A stretch of DNA of 64,000 nucleotides from Ascidia mentula (lineage: Eukaryota; Chordata; Ascidiacea; Phlebobranchia; Ascidiidae), in assembly GCA_947561715.1 (NCBI GenBank), contig OX387197.1, positions 22,470,266 through 22,534,265 of the forward strand, given 5' to 3'. Under the pieces are notes generated by a model, which searched no databases, was not told where the DNA came from, and was given only the letters and a program-made list of their open reading frames with translations. Below are positions 59,929 through 64,000 of the stretch, in pieces. The stretch's first letter is position 1; every line of letters begins with the position of its first letter. Made by a program: the position numbers and the translations under genes.

Positions 59929-60016
59929 TGCTGCAAGAAATGCTACTGTGGCAAATGTTAAAACAACTGAAGTGTTCAACTTTCTTGTTGGAAAGATAAG
60001 TGTTGAAGGTGATTTC
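59929..60016 (+). pseudogene. Fragment of lectin exon 1 from the 17568 gene
   Basis: The second part of CTLD exon 1, from CAARNATVANV to KISVEG (about 60008), is nearly identical to 17692-17775, with the intron 1 start following. The signal peptide and all later exons are missing. Confidence 0.8.
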
Positions 60017-60139
60017 ACAATAAATTATTGTCGTTTTTGCCAAATAATGACAAAGCAAAATAACTTTTTTCCAAATTATCCAAAATTTTCCATATTATAT
60101 ATAGTTCTTCAGGAAAGCTGAAAAATTCCGGTTTGCACA

Positions 60140-60450
60140 TTCAAAATACTACAACAAATGTAATCTCGCCTGGCTGAATGTTTATTACAATAATACCAAC
60201 GCTATAGGAGCAAAAGAGCAATACAAATTATGCTTTCAGTGACACCTGTGCCTACGGTACTATTGCAAATCAAGAACTTTGCTTATAGTGAGCTACAATG
60301 CGACTCGTCCTCCACAGTGGTGGTGAAAATTTTTGTGCCTGTCAGTTAAAACGGTATAGTTCACTGCTAATGTCAACCAGCTCCACTGATCATAGGTTGA
60401 AATTGAGTGCACTACTGTTCTCAATACCAACCTTAAAACAAGTGAACATT
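60140..60450 (+). repeat. R2 repeat copy
   Basis: Matches 3180-3480 and 26350-26650, including tgacacctgtgcctacggtac and gtcaaccagctccactgat. No coding capacity. Confidence 0.55.
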
Positions 60451-60467
60451 TATATAGTCATATTTTT

Positions 60468-60592
60468 CAGTGGGTTCTGTTACAAAAAGTCATATTGACA
60501 GTAACCAGTAATGCTAACCGGTTCGCTGATCTCATCAAATTTTGTGAGACGGTTCTTTAGAACCGGTGCGAACCGGCTGAATCCCACCACTG
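60468..60592 (-). mobile_element. hAT-like element fragment
   Basis: Read on minus it begins cagtggtgggattcagccgg and continues with aaccggttct words typical of short hAT elements. The other end (cagtgggttctg on plus) is a weak inverted match, and no 8-bp target duplication is clear, so it is probably truncated. Confidence 0.45.
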
Positions 60593-60630
60593 AGATTATC
60601 CCAATCTATTATTTGTGGAATCATGCGAGA

Positions 60631-62356
60631 TCAAATTTTATCAGCGACAGTATCATAGTGAACCCCATCCCCATAGTCACATACAACATCATGATATCCC
60701 ACGTCGTCCTCCTGCTTGAATTCATTGTTATGAGAAGTGTTTGCCGCCCTGTTGTCCTTTCCTGATTGCTGGTATACGTTAAAAGAATATCTGTCGTAGG
60801 TGGACAGCGACTGAGATGTTGTATTAGTTTGATTGACCTTGCTTGTAATTTTCGGCCCATCTGTTCGTGTGGACGGACGTACTTTGGTAAAATCTTTAGT
60901 AACATGGTTAAATTTGTCTCGGGCAATATAGGGCATGCACTGTATTCTGTTACAAACAAGTCTTACCGGTTTCGGCGCATGTGCATTGTTTTGGTTCCTT
61001 GCGGGTTCTGAAAGTGCGAAGCCATTTTAGCATGTTCGGCAAAATAATTGCATTGTGATTCGTTAAAAAAAAAAATACGCCTACAAGGCATACCTTGCTC
61101 TACTGCCATTTTAATATGTTTATATTAATAGCACATTCATAGGCCATATGGCCCTGTGAATATAGAGGGCAACATGCAAAGGCTGGGTAATTGTCATATA
61201 AGATATATGGAAGCAGTACCTCACGTGCTTGCGGTGGCAGAGAAACAGGACAACAGCAGCAATAAAGAAAACTCCCGACACCGCACATTGAACTAGCACT
61301 GATTTCAATACTGACCAAATACGAGATTCTTGAACATAAAACTTTACATTTTTAAGTTTCTCGAGGAATATGTGGTAATGAATTCATGAAAAACAGAAAT
61401 TTACAGCATTTGTGTAGGTTATTAATCACTGTAAAAGCATTTAATTAACGTCAGCAGGTAAAACGCTATGTATAACAATTTGTGTTTTTCTAATTTTGTT
61501 GCTCCAACCAAAAAAAACAAATAAAAAAGCACGTCAAAAATGCCGCCGATTAACAATTTAAAAACAATGTAACACTGTGCATAGATTCGAGATTCAAAGT
61601 ATTACAAACCTTCACATGTTGTTGTATTCACAAATTCTTTCCTGTGTGTTGTAAACTCAGTAGCAGGAGTATTAGTTGGAAGATCCACAAGAATCGTCTT
61701 TGGGACTGTTTTTATGCTTACAGTGGTAGGTGCAACTGCACATGTGTGCGTACGACCTTAGCTATTCTCGTAAAAAGCCTTTTAGCTAAATAAAACAACA
61801 TACCTAAACCAGATCTTTGACAGATATATCTTGATGTGTATGAAGGCGAACAGGAAATGTCTCTCCATCTAAATTTCGAATCAAGTTCATAAACCCAACC
61901 CATTATCACACAATCCTCATTTCCTCCTTGATTGTTTGGTTCGTTTGTAAACCACTGTGCTACATCAACACTTGTTCCATCTGTCCACTGAAACTTGTTA
62001 GTGCCTGTGACTCTCGTAGCACCGATGTAAAACGAGTAAGGAAAGTCTATGGAAAAACTCAATGTTGAAATCGTATTGTTAGCACAATTAAACGAGTTAT
62101 CTGAAATAATTGGCATACGGTCGTACATCTGTTGCAACTTACCTGTAACACTTATCTTTCCAATTAAAAAGTTAAATACTTGAGTTGTTTTAACATTTGC
62201 CACATCAGCATTTCTTGCAGCACATCCACTTTGAGCTTGAGCATAAGAACTGGCTGCACTGTATTCGATGTAATATTCATAATCTTGAAACTGGTGCCAG
62301 GTTTGTGCATTGACAAGATGCGTAACGGTTATCAAAGCATATATCATCAATTTCAT
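60631..62356 (-). CDS. Type B C-type lectin-like receptor with divergent short tail
   Basis: Exons on minus: 62356-62143, 62046-61804, 61705-61610, 61328-61220, 61007-60967, 60860-60631; total 933 nt (310 aa), GT-AG. Signal peptide MKLMIYALITVTHLVNA, then QTWHQFQD. CTLD with NEPNN, GNEDC and WRD. A single stalk exon. TM: VLVQCAVSGVFFIAAVVLFL, then HRKHVR. The mini-exon has CAET where other type B genes have YAEI, and the last exon starts PKITSKVNQ, so the first YVN tyrosine is also gone. Other tyrosines remain: STYDRY, VYQQ, GYHDVV, DYGDGVHYDTV. The acceptor of the stalk exon is the least sure part. An intact gene but with a different set of tail motifs. Confidence 0.8.
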
Positions 62357-62831
62357 GTCGATAAAATATTCAACAATTCAACATATGTTCCAACTTTCGT
62401 AAAAAAACGAACAAAATTCAATTACTAAACAGTGTTTAGAACTGTATTTTATTTCCAATAAGTTGTATGTTTACTGCCTGGTTAACTGCAGCGAATACAT
62501 TATTGTTGCAAATAGCGTGGGAGCAGTGAGGAACAAAGATTTACAGTTACATAAGTATTACAAGATATAATGCCACATTATGTGTGGTGACTTTGAACCT
62601 TAACCCTACCGCTGTTTGTAAGCACAGCCAACAAATCTGAAACCTTTGACAAGTTAAGTATGGTGAGAACGGTGAAATTGTCTGGGGTGAGTGTTTTTAC
62701 GAGACAAAATGTTTAGACATATTAGCAGTAGATGTCTGTTCTGACCCCACGATTCATTTACCCTGGGACAATTTTGGAGTGTTTAAATCAATATCACGAC
62801 ATCCCCACGGCATTGATACCACTACCTAATA
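62357..62831. other. 5' flank of the 62356 gene
   Basis: Part near 62460-62530 resembles 20040-20110. No gene seen. Confidence 0.4.
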
Positions 62832-63125
62832 CAGGGGCGGGCAGCTTCTCTAGTCGGCGGGCCTGATATGGGAAAATGAAGTACTTGGCGGGCCGGATAT
62901 TTACCGTAAATACTAATACAAAGAATCTAAAAACACAAAGAAAACAAAGAACTAAAGAATAATTAACAATCACTATAATTTGACGTAGAAAGCAAGTAGT
63001 GGGGGATTGCAGCAGACTGTGGCCGCGGGCCACATTATCATATAAGACCGGAAACTGTCTGCGGGCCGCTCAAAATCTCGTCGCGGGCCGGATCCTGCCC
63101 GCGGGCCGTATGTTGCCCGCCCCTG
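62832..63125. mobile_element. hAT-type MITE (294 bp) with perfect target duplication
   Basis: Ends are caggggcgggca and its exact inverse tgcccgcccctg. A perfect 8-bp duplication, acctaata, flanks it (62824-62831 and 63126-63133). The interior repeats gcgggcc words and is much richer in GC than its surroundings. Open frames across it are by-products of that composition. Confidence 0.85.
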
Positions 63126-64000
63126 ACCTAATACATATGCTGATTTTTGACAACGTAATGCGAAGTAACATGAGGTGGTCGCCTTGTCACGTGCATTGTT
63201 TGTCCATGCCATGTTTGTTTTAGAATGTTGTAAAAATGCATTAGTTTCTTATGGTATCCTTGAAATATTTCGATGGTCATAATTTGGAAATATGTCTTAA
63301 ACAACGTATTCAGGCGTAAAAACTTTTTTCCTCTTTGTGTGAATGCGGCGATTCGTATGGTAGACATCTGAACATAAAAAAGATATTGTTCAAACAGTTC
63401 GTTAAACCATAATTTTGAAAAGTCTTTTTAAAGTTGCGTAACTGGCGTTGGCATGTGATTCTCTGTTTTCAACAACATTGTATATGAGAGATGGTGGGAT
63501 TCAAGTCATTGTATATGAGAGATGGTGGGAACACTGCAGAGGAGAGATGATGGCAGAGTGTGTGTGGGATTCAAGTCATAACGGTAAACACAACAAATCA
63601 CAACAGTGTGTGGAGGTTACGTCACTAGCGCCTGTGCAGTAAAAGCGTGTTTGTTATCAGTGCGTAAATCTCAAAAGCTCAAGGATTCAATATAACAAAT
63701 ATAATCTCGTCTGGCTGAATGTTCATTGAATTTACAAGAAACCAACGCTATAGGAGCAAAACAGCAATCATGCAATCGGTGACACCTGTGTCTACATGAA
63801 TATGAAATACATGTCTTAACATACGAAAAGCGTTATCAGTGAAACAAACGTGAGACACAACACTTTGTTAAAGAATTTACGTCATACAAAGCAACAGTGA
63901 ACGCGTACTTCATTACCAATGAAGAAAACACAATTTTTCATCAAACAAACACAAAATTTTTGCTTGCCTGCCAGGGATGTGTAAATTTACGTAAAAAGGA
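63126..64000. other. Right-end spacer with R1-R2
   Basis: A direct duplication of cattgtatatgagagatgg lies near 63475-63530, then R1 (about 63530-63680, tgtggaggttacgtcactag) and R2 (about 63690-63800). The last 200 bases resemble 3840-3990 in part. No gene seen. Confidence 0.45.

Larger units (their letters stand above)
55524..60137. repeat. Segmental duplication of 12673-17890
   Basis: This block is nearly identical over the whole 13484 gene, its 3' flank, the hAT-like MITE and the spacer. It then lacks about 560 bp (17128-17691 of the source) and resumes inside exon 1 of the 17568 gene. It ends near 60137, where R2 begins. High identity in introns shows it is the youngest duplication in the window. 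Confidence 0.85.

Noticed and set aside
61718-62356. A single 212-aa exon
   Set aside because: The long frame reads through intron 1 (62142-62047), which has clear GT-AG ends and family-standard exon borders.
62973-63223. Open frames across the GC-rich stretch
   Set aside because: They lie within the hAT MITE; its composition lowers stop frequency.
1-64000. CRISPR arrays, prokaryotic operons, rRNA genes
   Set aside because: No regularly spaced short repeats with unique spacers and no rRNA-like sequence; gene structure is eukaryotic.

Overview
The window looks like genomic DNA of an invertebrate deuterostome, most likely a tunicate. It is AT-rich, its genes are compact with short GT-AG introns, and it carries small tRNA-derived, hAT-like and Penelope-like repeats. 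The species is an inference; nothing in the sequence names it. There are no prokaryotic operons, rRNA genes or CRISPR arrays.

Almost every gene belongs to one family: secreted or type I transmembrane C-type lectin-like receptors. Each complete gene has a signal peptide plus the first half of a C-type lectin domain (CTLD) in exon 1, the second half in exon 2, Thr/Ser-rich stalk exons, a transmembrane (TM) exon and tyrosine-rich cytoplasmic exons. CTLD and stalk exons are phase 1-1. I rebuilt the exons by hand. The six intact models sum to exact codon multiples: 402 aa (4967-7632, -), 340 aa (13484-15524, +), 330 aa (17568-19222, +), 353 aa (23418-25455, +), 397 aa (40139-42259, +) and 310 aa (60631-62356, -). 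One more locus (35801-36499, +) reads as a 158-aa secreted CTLD because its exon 2 donor is lost.

Two kinds of cytoplasmic tail hang on nearly the same CTLD. Type A (most + strand genes) carries YENF, YEDI/YEEI, YVNV and a last YVEF/YITF. Type B (- strand genes plus the 40139 gene) carries YAEI, YVNQ, YFDI, YDIV and YASV/YAVV. A sugar-site motif (EPN) is usually kept but varies between copies (DPN, EPL, KPN, KPK), and the canonical WND is WRD in most copies. A role as innate immune or allorecognition receptors is an inference.

Layout: 1-8430 and 23219-31190 are two copies of one block (type A gene facing a type B gene). 7400-10900 and 51840-55430 are a decayed pair holding lectin pseudogenes. 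12673-17890 and 55524-60137 are a young duplicate of a type A locus. 19223-23300 is repeat-rich with a composite inverted SINE. 32746-37389 holds a damaged type A gene and a gene converted to a secreted form. 38557-40138 has stray exon 1 copies. 40139-42259 is an intact type B gene. 44744-52032 is mostly rearranged pseudogenes, including a type B/type A chimera. The right end holds a divergent type B gene and a hAT MITE. The region is a birth-and-death receptor cluster with about 22 copies of exon 1.
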